Source: Siphonodentalium dalli (taxonomy: Eukaryota > Mollusca > Scaphopoda > Gadilida > Siphonodentaliidae). From it: a DNA stretch of 64,000 bases. How positions within the stretch are numbered: the stretch's first letter is position 1; every line of letters begins with the position of its first letter. A program made the position numbers and the translations under genes. The notes under the pieces are model-generated. The model had not been told where the DNA came from. It was given only the letters and a program-made list of their open reading frames with translations, and did not search any database. The DNA is taken from positions 219,028,151-219,092,150 of the forward strand of contig CP136065.1 in assembly GCA_032622095.1 (NCBI GenBank), written 5' to 3'. Below, piece after piece: positions 52,173 through 62,693 of the stretch.

Positions 52173-52197
52173 ATTGTGTGTTTTTCTTCTACCACAT
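52173..52197 (-). other. DYNC2H1: 5' UTR part of DYNC2H1 start exon
   Basis: The minus strand reads ttttactcacag then the UTR just before the ATG, so an upstream non-coding exon is likely. I could not place that exon or the promoter. Confidence 0.45.
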
Positions 52198-52200
52198 CTG

Positions 52201-52754
52201 TGAGTAAAATTTCTCCTTAGATATACAAGCTTTACAAATAAAATAAACAGTTTCACTAAATTTATTTAATATGGGTATTTAGAACATGTTTAAAACATAC
52301 TACATGGTTTTATAGTGTATCTAGTAATCTACAATTTTATCTAATTGACATTTTCTAATTGAAAATTATAATCAAATAGCATATGTCTCTACCTTGATTA
52401 TAATCAATACCCAATATAGTGTTTAAGAGATTGAAATGTTCGACAGATACCAGGATAAACAACTACTTCAAAATCTGAAATGATTGTATTCCAATTAAAA
52501 GATTAATTAAAAGACTATTTGTTTCTCCCTCTCCCCACCGACCCATGTTTTTGCTACCGACTCATAATATGATATTTGTCTTGTTTTTCAATATTTTTTT
52601 TTTATGATTGATTTCAAATCTTTTCAGTTCTCAGTATAAAATGTTATGACCACATATCAGGCATTAATTACTGTGAATTTACTCAGGTTCAGCAGCATTC
52701 ACTGAGTCCGTCTTAAAAGATCATCATCATGCCATTCATGGAAACTCAAGTGAT
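52201..52754. other. Upstream region, no gene feature
   Basis: AT-rich. A short stretch at 52525-52640 ('ccaccgacccatgtttttgctaccgac') resembles the interior of the Harbinger-like copy at 24841. No promoter motif could be assigned. Confidence 0.35.
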
Positions 52755-53104
52755 TTAGGTAAGTTGGTAGCATACTGGTCTCTCGTGCTAGCGGACTGGG
52801 GATCCGATCGCAACCTGGTCAGGGTATTCTGACAAAAATCAGAACTCGGTCAGATACCAAGTTTGTCAGGCTGAAAAGTTTCATTTGAGTGCACTGAATA
52901 AAGATCTGAATGCAAAATGCCAACTCCCCCCCCCCCCCATTACAAAATTTGTGTAGGTATACGACTCTGACAGTTGTCGTGGGTACAGTATGCTGTCCAA
53001 TCAAACATGGACATTAATGGCTGAGTATGTGCACATTAAAGAACGATACTGGAGTCACCACAGGGTTATAAAGTTACTCGGCCGTGGTAGCACTTGGACA
53101 TCCG
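52755..53104 (+). mobile_element. tRNA-derived SINE, copy 1
   Basis: tRNA-like head (TTGGTAGCATACTGGTCTC and GGGGATCCGATCGC), a body with a 13-C run at 52926, and a 3' part 'gtgcacattaaagaacg...ttataaagttactcggccgtgg'. A second copy is at 55400-56190. Confidence 0.6.
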
Positions 53105-53929
53105 CATAATCTTCAGTAAATTGAAGCCAATGAAGGTGTCAGAGTAATATGTTGCCCTCAAATTTATCCGTGTCTGTTTTCGGCGGTCACGTCGTCAAGC
53201 GCAGCGCTGATCAATTATTGGTCTAAAATTCTCAATAACACTAGAACGCGGATTCGGAAACAGGAACAGAAGCCAAATTGCAAGGTGCGTTCTAAAGATG
53301 TTCAGAGACGTTTCTATAGAAACCGGTCAGTCACGTCCAAGTCCATGAAATTCCATTTGCACCGCCCCATCGTGGGTTGGGATGTTCCAACCGGCACCAT
53401 GAACTTCCCAAATATTGGAACTTTCCAATCTGACGCGGCGGGGGAAGGACACCACCTTTGGTTTGGGAGTTTCCAACCGGTTGCAATTTCAATCCAAATA
53501 TTTGACCGAATGTGCAGGATTTAATTTTATATTTAAAAACCCGAACGGCTCTCTGCAGGCTCCACATTTTGGAAATGCTAGATTAATACACATGGCAATC
53601 AACTAACTCATTCCATGTTAAGTGATTTAGCCTAATTGGACAACGCTGAGTCGTAAGGCTAAGGATATTTGTTTCTCGACTATGCCTGGCCTGAGCTTAA
53701 ATTTGATGATCAATATTAGTTACAACATACAGTACCAAATATAAAATTGTCAAAAGCTAGAAATTTGAATGATACATCTCCTATATATTTTGAAGACCTC
53801 TGTCTGTCTGTATGTCTGTATGTATGTCATTTATACAAATCTACGATTCTCGACCGATCGGGACGAAACTTGGTACGTGTGTGTAGTTTGACCAGGCTGT
53901 CGTCGTTGTCATATTGGCGAGCCTGTGCG
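53105..53929. other. Upstream region with a GC-richer stretch, no gene identified
   Basis: 53170-53520 is richer in CpG (CGGCGGTCACGTCGTC, GACGCGGCGGGGG) than the surroundings and could hold the DYNC2H1 promoter or first exon, about 1 kb upstream of the start codon. No coding frame is convincing. Confidence 0.3.
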
Positions 53930-54375
53930 GCGTCCGCTTCGCGCATGCGCAGACGAGATCTCGGAAATGGGTGGAGCTATCGACTTGAAATTTGCTATGT
54001 GAATGTATCTTGCCCCGGATACGAATTTTATCGGGTCGCCGAGCCCGTGCGACGCCAGCTTCGCGCATGCGCAGACGAGATCTCGGAAACGGGTGGAGCT
54101 ATCGACTTGAAATTTGGTATGTGAATGTATCTTGCCCCGGATACGAATTTTATCGGGTCACCGAGCCCGTGCGACACCAGCTTCACGCATGCGCAGACGA
54201 GATCTCGGAAACAGGTGGAGCTATCGACTTGAAATTTGGTATGTGAATGTATCTTGCCCCAGATACGAATTTTATCAGGTCGCCGAGCCCGTGCGACGCC
54301 AGCTTCGCGCATGCGCAGACCAGATCTCGGAAACGGGTAGAGCTATCGACTTGAAATTTGGTTTTTGAATAGCCC
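53930..54375 (+). repeat. 122-bp tandem array, ~4 units
   Basis: CATGCGCAGACGAGATCTCGG recurs at 53944, 54066, 54188 and 54310, spacing exactly 122 bp. Units also hold GGTGGAGCTATCGACTTGAA and TTGCCCCGGATACGAATTTT. The frames open through it are by-products of the unit. Confidence 0.92.
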
Positions 54376-54729
54376 GGACAACGTCGGGCTCATCGGCTAG
54401 TCTACTATATATTTTGAGACTTCCGTATATATATATGTATATATAGATGCTTTAGACTCGAAAACGGCTGGACCAATTGAGCCCAAACTCCCTATCTAAT
54501 GGTAAAAACCCAAGGACAGTGTCGTCGGACCGCTTCTGAGAATGTCCGAGCACTCCTTCTCCATTCCTCTCCATTCCCACTGCCGCTGTCCTTGGAATTG
54601 TGGGGTTAATCGGTGTGATAGTTAAAGAGCGTTCGTATCCGCAGTGTCGTTGACAAAGAGCGTTTATATACACGACGAGTATTTATAAATACGGCTCAAT
54701 CGACCGTCTCGAGACGAAATTTCGTACTT

Positions 54730-54901
54730 AATTTCGTACTTAGGGGTTCCAAGGAACGGGGGAGATTTTCATCGGGTCAGTTTTTCCGTGCGAGGTGACC
54801 TTGACTTTGAAACGGCTACCCACAAATGATATATATGTGTGTGTCAAATCAGGTAAAACTGGCGGATTTCGACGAAATTTTATACCTAGGGGTACTTTTG
54901 T

Positions 54902-54935
<34 letters not shown>

Positions 54936-55270
54936 GTTTTGGACGGGTCAAATCTTGACCATGACATGACCTTGACCTTCAAAATTGTCAATTCAAGGTC
55001 AAATCGGGTAAAAATGGTGGATTTTCGACAAAATTTGATACCTAGGTGCAACACACATGTCTCGGAAGCTGTTGCAATTGCTTTTTCAAACAAAGCCATG
55101 GGACGAACCACGCCAGGTGTACTTTTGTCCGGGGAGTGTATTGGACGGGTCAAATCGTGACCAGGACCTGACCTTGACCTTCAAAATGGTGAATTCAAGG
55201 TCAAATCGGGTCCAATTTTGCATGCGCCTGTGTCCATGCTCATATACGCTCATATAGTCATGTTTCTGAC
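54730..55270. repeat. Mollusc-type repeat with 31-base G run
   Basis: Two to three units of 'gaccttgaccttcaaaat...tcaaggtcaaatcgggta...gacaaaatttgatacctagg'. The run of G at 54904-54934 lies at a TTTTGTCCGG motif that is present without the run near 55128. Confidence 0.65.
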
Positions 55271-55399
55271 AAAGCCGCCAGTGATGGGCTAATCTGCTAG
55301 TGTACTATCTAAAATGATACTTCACTAAATTTATATCATCCCTGTTTGATTCAGTCTCAATTGATTGAATAGCGATTAGGCTAAATGAAATTTGAAAGT

Positions 55400-56190
55400 C
55401 GGTAGCCTACTGCCAGTACTGGTCTCTCGTGCTAGCGGACCGGGGATCGCAACATCATTGAACATGGTCAGTGTATTCTGATAAATAGAGATTATCACTA
55501 CAGTGAAGTGATCTGAGTCTCCATATCACGCCGAGTTGAGAAGGTGAGATCTGAGATCACGGTTCAGACGAGCTGCCGCAGGCTGTGAGTCTGATCCGTG
55601 ATCTCACCTTCTCAACAAGACGTGATGTGGAGACTCGCATCATTTCACTGTAGTAATAATATGTTTATTTTATTGCGAAAAAGGTGACAAGTTGAATTCA
55701 AATTTAATGAACGAATAGCAACAATTTAATCAACAACAATTTTAAGAAGTGTCTCAAATGAAAATAGTTCAGGAGCCTCGTTCTGACTCAGACACGCATG
55801 GTATGGAATCGGATCACGATACTATCATGATCCGATTAATCGGAAAACCATCACCAAACAATCGTTACAATGGTGGTATTTAGTGAAAATATTGAGAGTC
55901 ATATAATAAAAATCAAAACTCGGTCAGATACCAAGTTTGTCAGGCTGAAAAGTCTCATTTGAGATCACTGAATAAAAGATCCAAAGGCAAAATGCCAACT
56001 CCCCCCCCCCCCCCATTACCCCCATTATGTACACCATTTTTCCAGGTGTTCAACCGTGTTGTCATGGGTGCAGCTAGTATGCTGTCCGATTGCGAGTACT
56101 CCTCAGTGTGTGCACGTTAAAGAACGCTACTTGAGTTACCACACTGTCCACAGGCTTATAAAGTTACTCGGCCGTGGTAGCTCCTGGACC
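55400..56190 (+). mobile_element. tRNA-derived SINE, copy 2, interrupted
   Basis: Head 'tactggtctctcgtgctagcggaccggggatcgc' and tail 'gtgcacgttaaagaacg...aagttactcggccgtgg' match copy 1. A 420-bp insert splits it at 55486-55905, flanked by ATAAA at 55481-55485 and 55906-55910. Confidence 0.65.
55486..55905. mobile_element. 420-bp insert in SINE with a ~165-bp foldback
   Basis: 55493-55562 (ACTACAGTGAAGTGAT, GAGTCTCCATATCACG, GAGAAGGTGAGATC) pairs with 55596-55657. The rest of the insert is AT-rich and unassigned. Boundaries come from comparison with SINE copy 1. Confidence 0.6.
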
Positions 56191-57235
56191 AGTGAGTCTA
56201 TAACCGAAAGTTTCCTGCATTGCAATATCTACATTACATTTACAGATACAAATTGAATTTGGAAAATTTACAAGATAATCATAATGTTCCGTCAAAATTA
56301 CGTCAATTTACGGGTACAAGCAGTCAGGAAACCAAACAATGCGAATTAAATCGATTCTATTTTATTAAAAAAAAAAATAACTTGTCTTTCACTAGTTGTT
56401 CTGCCTTGTACCTGAATATTTAGTCGCCAATTCACTAGAAATTTCGTTAAACATCAAGCAAAAATTGACATTTCTCTTGGAATGTGTCTGGTGCTACAAC
56501 AACTTGGTACGCTGCATATGATTCGCCAATTAGATTCTGACCAATGAAAAGAGTTGTTTTAGAAGCGGTTGGCAACATTTTGTCATGCGCAAATGTAATT
56601 TCCTTTCATGAAGACGTTGTCCTGACAGTTCATTTGAGTAAATTACGGTGTCTAAAACGCAAAAAGATGCAGCTGATGTGACCATACTTTCGTGGCTTCA
56701 CTCTTAATTTTTTATCCACTTTTTAAGGTACCTAATGTTCCACTGTTTAATTAATTTGAAAGGGCTGAAAATGTGGTTATAAAACTTGCAAATCAATGCG
56801 AACTGAGTGATTGAGCACAGAAATTCAGAATCGTGAGCAATGAATCCGATCAGTCTGGTGAGATAGAGAAAGGAGAAAATGGGATGGAGAGTGAGTGGAA
56901 GTGTGTTTTCGAATCCCCATTCGTTTGTAAATTGGTGAGTGGCTATCACATTTGGTTTGTGCGCCAACCTCTGCATTACGTTCGAATCCGACATAGTATC
57001 GTCGGACTTGGTCAGTGTCGCCATAATATAAAATTATCACAATCACATTCTCAATCTCACTCTCACGCATCGGCATTACCAGTATACGGTACCATGGGCA
57101 TCACAAATAATCAGGCCATTCAGGGAGCAGATAGTTCAGTTTGTTTATGGGCCGACCTCTGAGCTACACCATCGAAACAGTCAAGGGTCCAAATCTGACA
57201 TGGTACCGTACCGCTATCCTCATCATGGCTCATGG
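56191..57235. other. Upstream intergenic DNA, no gene identified
   Basis: Several short frames exist on both strands (for example 56833-57162) but none has a recognisable domain, splice context or codon pattern. Confidence 0.35.
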
Positions 57236-57240
57236 AAACG

Positions 57241-57320
57241 GGCCAGCTCGTCCCAGGGCCTACTTGGTCTAATCGACCTGGGCCAGCTCGTCCCGAGCCA
57301 GCTTGCCCCGGGCTGGCTTT
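57241..57320 (+). repeat. GGCCAGCTCGTCCC repeat, inverted relative at 61798-61890
   Basis: GGGCCAGCTCGTCCC occurs twice, with degenerate third CGAGCCAGCTTGCCCC. The same motif occurs as GGGACGAGCTGGCCC at 61867-61881. Confidence 0.6.
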
Positions 57321-59213
57321 CTGCAAGGGATTTCTCTCCAGAGGTAGTCATCACACCGAAGCACATGCTGCAGTGGTCTCACTTCATAAAGGCACTTGAC
57401 ACAACGGAACATCTTTGTGGTTATGATTGAATTTAAAAATTTGTTTAATCTCAATAAAACCGTACATATTCATACACTATTTGAGATAAATATGAAATAC
57501 AAGTCTACAAATGAAATTAATATATATTTTTTACTATTGCACGGTTTTGCACCACTTATATATACCGCATGTGGTCGGCATCTGAAAGTGATTATCTATC
57601 ACACGTTCTGATGCCATCTTACCCTCGGAAGTGGGAGGTGTGACTGGTTACTGTGCAAACATTCCGCTTATATTGTTTTGATATTAGTGGGGACAATAAT
57701 GGCTTCTAACGGTTTTCTCAAATTAACCCAGGGATAGTGAGATGAACAGGGAGCAAATTAACTGGTATCGCATAGCAATATGCTACCCCAATTTGGATAA
57801 TAGGGCCATCCTTAATAATATGTTTGTTTGTCCTCGCCCGACCGACCCTCGTTTTTCCGCCGACCTGAATTATTTTATCGGTGATTGTAAAAAATGTTTT
57901 TTGTTATTGTTATCGCCGCCAGACATAGTCCGTACAGACCAGAATGAGTCCGCGAATTTTCTAATTTTCGGTGACAACATGCTTGCGTTTGTAACTAGGA
58001 ATATATTTGTCTTTGGTTCACACTTCATCCGACGTTCCCTAGCAATAACCTCCTCCCAATCTTAACCAGATGAGTGGTGCCTGACATTTGAAAATGGCAC
58101 CTGACATATTATTTCTCTGTATGCTATTGCCCAAACTTTACGTGCTGACAACATTACCGGAATTTCCAAAATCTACATCGTACAACCGAAACCGAAACGA
58201 AATGCGGAAGTATGACACTGCCTGTTATTAGTCTCGCGATCCACTGTGAGGAATGGAGAAAAATACTACACCTATGGCTGATAAACACAAGTTTTACACA
58301 ACAAAATTCATTTGATAAGATTTTCAAACAATACCACGACACATACACATACTTAATGGTAACTTCCTTTTCCCGATCGAAAAATATATATTACGTTCCG
58401 CCATATTCCGGTGCTAGTTTTCAGAACAACTCTGATTTTTTCCAGATATTATTTTTATCGCTGGGGAAACCCAGCGCCCACACAGAAAAATAATTTTGAT
58501 TAGTGCCGGTATTCTTGCAAAAAGAAGTCGCCCAACGCGCCAATGAAGGCAACTCAAACAACCACATATAGAAACTGTTCAAATATATCAGACGAGCATC
58601 ACGACCAACGTATTCAGAATTGCATTGGGATATAATAATGCCAATATACAGTGCTCAGCCAATGCAATTTTCGTACCGGACAAAATGTCTGGCGATTTTA
58701 GAACAAAACCGGACATTGACAATTTTGCGCCGGACTTTGTCCGTGTCCGGCCACTTATTCTCAGCCATGACTGGGATTCACTGCATCAACAAAACAAGGC
58801 TTTAGTTGAGTCAGTTTACTTAACCAGCCATCACAAATTACATTATTATTATATTTAATAATATAAATGGAGATCTGTGCTCTACTAGTATAGATATTTA
58901 ATTAATAGCTTTAATAAAAAATTAACGGGATTACTAGTAAAGATACAGAATTTGAATTAATGCTCCAAAATTACTATTTCCTTGGCTTCGGGTGTAAAAA
59001 ATATTTGATTTGAGGAACCAACAGATCAAAGAGGAGTGATATTGCTAAAGATACATAATCCGAATTAACGCTCCTAAATCTCCCAAATAACTACTAGTAT
59101 TTCTTTTGCTTCGGGGTAAATCATATTTGATTCGAGTCAAGGAACCGGCCCAACAAAGCTAAGGCCAAAAAAAAATAATACCTGTGTTTAGGGTTAAATG
59201 GTCTAAAATAATT
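57321..59213. other. Upstream intergenic DNA, one solitary Harbinger-like end
   Basis: 57742-58065 is open on the plus strand, but its middle (CGACCGACCCTCGTTTTTCC) is Harbinger-like interior repeat, so I do not call a gene. TAAGGCCAAAA at 59160-59170 is an isolated Harbinger-like left end. Confidence 0.35.
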
Positions 59214-59665
59214 AGGGTACTCTCGGGCTCCAAATAAAAGTGCAGGCCCCAATAATAGTGCAGGGGGGGAATTCCATTGAAAGTTAATAAAAGTGCAGAC
59301 CCAAATAATAGTGCAGGGGAAACTCTGAGCAAAACATCAACTGTTAAACATATTATTTTTACAGTTCGTGTACCGGTAGGTCAAGTATAGGAATCAACAT
59401 AGTACGGTATGTGTCATGTGGTGTTTTATTCAGTATTTAAATGTTCACATGTGTGTCATATATTTGAATACTAGTATGTACATGCATAAAGATATAAACT
59501 CATTATTTTGGTATCAGAGTCAAATAGAAATCTTGAGTTTGTGCTGATTTAAATTTTCATAGCCTCAAAATTAATAAACATGCAGACCCAAATAAGCACT
59601 GTGCAGGGGGAATTTCCCAAGAAAATAATAAACGGGCATGCATGTTTATTTGGAGCCCAAGAGTA
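59214..59665. repeat. Inverted-repeat element with GTGCAGGCCCC motifs
   Basis: Left TACTCTCGGGCTCCAAATAA pairs with right TTATTTGGAGCCCAAGAGTA. The interior repeats 'aataatagtgcagggg'. No target duplication identified. Confidence 0.5.
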
Positions 59666-60075
59666 TGTAGGTAGAATTTTTTTTTTTATTCTGAATTCCA
59701 TTGGGTCATTCATTGTCAATTCAATCTAGAAAGCTTCACAATTCAAATTAATTGAAAGGTTCAATACTAAATATTGTTATCTTCAGTCCTTCCCATGAGG
59801 AAAACACTTCTAAATTTGCTCTCGCAATTCAGAAGACAGATGTAATTGCGCCCGTAATATAATCGTTATTGGGTTTTTCTCAAATAAAATGTCACTGTGG
59901 GATAGACCTAGATACGTCCAGTTGCTATTTCACATTCCCATAATTTAACTGAGATGGGAAAGGTTTTAAATTTACCATCAAAGAGTTTAATATTGAATCA
60001 ACGATTAGTGACCATGAACATTTTGACAAGAGGGACGAGTGCAAAGTTTAGCGCCCGTGAATTAAAAATTACAAG

Positions 60076-60951
60076 TAGGGGTGCCACGATTAATCGTATA
60101 ATCGATGAACCGTTGATAAAGCCGATAATCGATTACCATTGCCATAGTCGATTAATCTGCGTTATTTATTTCAGACGTCGGAAAATGCCGGGTATTATTG
60201 AATACGGTGTTTCTTTTACACAGTTTAATCTACAACCGAAGGGTTAACAACATCAATTTAATCAAAGAGATTCCGACAACATGAGTACTACTAACTTATG
60301 TTGCAAACACTCGGCAGTTCATTTGATGAGGCGACATGGTTACTCTTCGGCCCATTGTATATTCTACAAATCGGTGGCACCCGCAGCTTTGAACATATGG
60401 CGACGTCGTTGTATATAAATTTAAACTTGACAGGTGGCACTATGGCTTTGAAATGTGCCGACTGTCACCTTAGATGTTACTAATCCAGGTTATCGTGTAT
60501 CATACTTAACTTGTTGTAAGTCCTGTAATTTGCGGGTGGGGGCACACGTTTGTGATTGTTAACCACGCACTGGATGTTTGATGAAACTTATAGTTTCTAA
60601 CTTTCCTACTTTTATATTGTTTGTATGTTTGGCTATTCATAACTGAAATCAATCGCAACGTTCGTTCAAATGAACTCACAAATATTATAATCATAACATC
60701 GCCGAGAACTGTGGTGGTATTCAATACATTGTGTTCATTGGTCATTAACAGTGGTTTATGATGCACTTTATTAATGTAAAAAATTACATCAGCCGATGCC
60801 ACAATCAGCGATAGTGCATTTAACCAGCCCCCAGCCAATAGGCCATATTACGGAAATCTTCCACTGAAGTTATTAGGTACGATTAATCGATTATAGTCGA
60901 TTATTGACAACCGATTATCGATTATCAAAAGCAATAATCGTGGCACCTCTA
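60076..60951. mobile_element. hAT-type MITE, 876 bp, complete
   Basis: Perfect 8-bp duplication ATTACAAG at 60068-60075 and 60952-60959. Ends TAGGGGTGCCACGATTAATC / AATCGTGGCACCTCTA with several subterminal CGATTA/TAATCG motifs. Interior frames (60298-60483 and others) have no recognisable domain. Confidence 0.9.
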
Positions 60952-60959
60952 ATTACAAG

Positions 60960-61797
60960 TGCATACGGGTGTCTCCTGGGAAGGACTGTATCTTGAATTA
61001 GTATTCAAATAAAGGCATTATATAAATACACATTTTGCATGACAACTCTGTTGTCTTCTGAAGTACGAAAATGCAAAACTCAGTTTGGTTTACACTTGTC
61101 AGTTCACACTTAGCAACATCACTCGTAATGAAGTCAACTCAGTGCATACCAGTAGATTTCTGAGATCATATTGATTTCACAGAGAAGGTCAATACTAAGC
61201 AGTGGAAATATAATCCTTTCAAGGATGTTTGTTTACTTTTTTAGTTGTTGCATTGTTTGTTGAATTTTTCAATTATTAAATTTATAATAAAATTTTATCT
61301 TTCATTGAACATTCTTCGATATTCTTCAAACGATCCAAAAATATTAAGTTTTTTGAAGAAAAAAAAGAAAAGATTTTGCCTACCTACCTACCCACCCTGA
61401 AAATGTTGGGTAGGGAGAGGGCAAACACAAAATCTTTTAAGGATGGCCTCGCTATGAAATTTGGTATGAATTTTTTATGATTTTTGAACAATGCTATTTA
61501 ATCATGTCAATGTGAGATTATTTGCTATAAATCAAAATTTCAAAAGAAATTTGCTCCCTGGAGATGAACTCATAGAGAATCAGAGAAATTTATTCAGAAT
61601 GTGAAAACAGTACAATGTTGTTTATTCATGAATTCGCCAGTTTCTCGTTCAAACCAGCTAATGTGACCACTGCCTATGTAGCTTAGTTTGTAAACTTGGC
61701 AAACATGCCTAAAGTAATCATAATGTCAAAATTGATGGACAAGACCCTGAAATATATCATAATATCAACTTAAGATTTTCATATCCACAAACTTAAT
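60960..61797. other. Intergenic DNA with one interspersed repeat
   Basis: 61445-61570 is the second copy of the repeat at 34795-34930. 61375-61430 has 'cctacctacctacccaccc', low complexity. Nothing else recognisable. Confidence 0.45.
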
Positions 61798-61914
61798 TCC
61801 CGGGGCCAACTCTGCCCCAAAAGCTGGGCCAGCTCGTCACAAAAACAATCTGGACCGAGTGGGCCCTGGGACGAGCTGGCCCGGATCCATCCTCAAGAGT
61901 AATTAATCTGCTAA

Positions 61915-62255
61915 ACGGGTGATACAGATACCCCGGCGGTAATGATCGCGGTATTACCGACAGTATACTATCCACCATGGTATCGAGACGGTCACTCCAG
62001 TGTGACCATGTGATTATGATACAGCGGTCTATTTAATTGAGGTCATCACACCAATAGTTAAAAAAATTAAATTACAACTTCAATTGATGATCTCATTAAA
62101 AGTTCCACAGATATAAGATTATGAATCACTGCATTTTTTTTTCATGCCAGCATGTGTAATGCCAATCAATGCAGCCTGACACCAGGCGATATGTAGATTT
62201 TATAAATTGAATGCCGAAACAATGTCGGCAACTTCAAAGTTGCGTAAAGTTCAAG
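61915..62255 (-). repeat. Inverted partner of the 46020-46375 repeat
   Basis: Matches in reverse orientation over about 330 bp with many substitutions and small indels. See 46020-46375. Confidence 0.65.
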
Positions 62256-62260
62256 GCATG

Positions 62261-62503
62261 CTACCTGTACATTTTGGGGCACTCAGCTGGAAGATCACAA
62301 TGATTCACATGACCAATCATGTCGCATTCACAAAAAGTGCATGTGATTTTTTGTAACATGTTTTCATCAATAGTGATGTAATTGTGACATTTCTGTTTGA
62401 AATTTTGCTTTTCTGAACTATAATGCGGCTTGCCTCTGCAACAGAAAATATATGCTTCCTTTTCACCATGATGGTTTTTCTGAGTCACATAGTCATATTG
62501 CAT
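62261..62503 (-). other. Unassigned Cys/His-rich open frame
   Basis: 80 codons with regularly spaced cysteines and histidines (FCCRGKPHY, KCHNYITID, CTFCECDMIGHVNHC, CPKMYR) ending at ACAG|GTAGCA, a possible donor. I do not recognise it. It continues directly from the repeat at 61915-62255, so it may be mobile-element coding sequence. Confidence 0.25.
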
Positions 62504-62693
62504 GATAATTTTTTTATAAAATGAGACTAAATGGCCATTACTGTCGGGTTCCTAATAAGTAAGCATACCTGTAGGCTTATTAATTTTCAAGAAATAATCC
62601 GCCCTGTACGGTCTTGATTTTGGTCTGTACGTTTAATAATTTTTTCAAAAAACTCTGTTGAATTAACTTGAATCTGTGTGTCTTTTTAGCTCA

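Noticed and set aside
1354-52172. DYNC1H1 or an axonemal dynein in place of DYNC2H1
   Set aside because: Exon-by-exon similarity ([45 protein letters not shown]) follows dynein-2 from the first residues.
52201-54000. A defined DYNC2H1 promoter
   Set aside because: No TATA, initiator or first exon could be placed with confidence; only a GC-richer stretch was noted.
53747-54368. Overlapping frames with repeated RIRILSG / SRMRRRDLGN motifs as a repeat protein
   Set aside because: They are produced by the 122-bp tandem DNA repeat on both strands; 122 is not a multiple of three, so the frame changes every unit.
57742-58065. 107-codon plus-strand frame as an upstream neighbour gene
   Set aside because: Its middle is Harbinger-like interior repeat (CGACCGACCCTCG), and no domain or splice support was seen.
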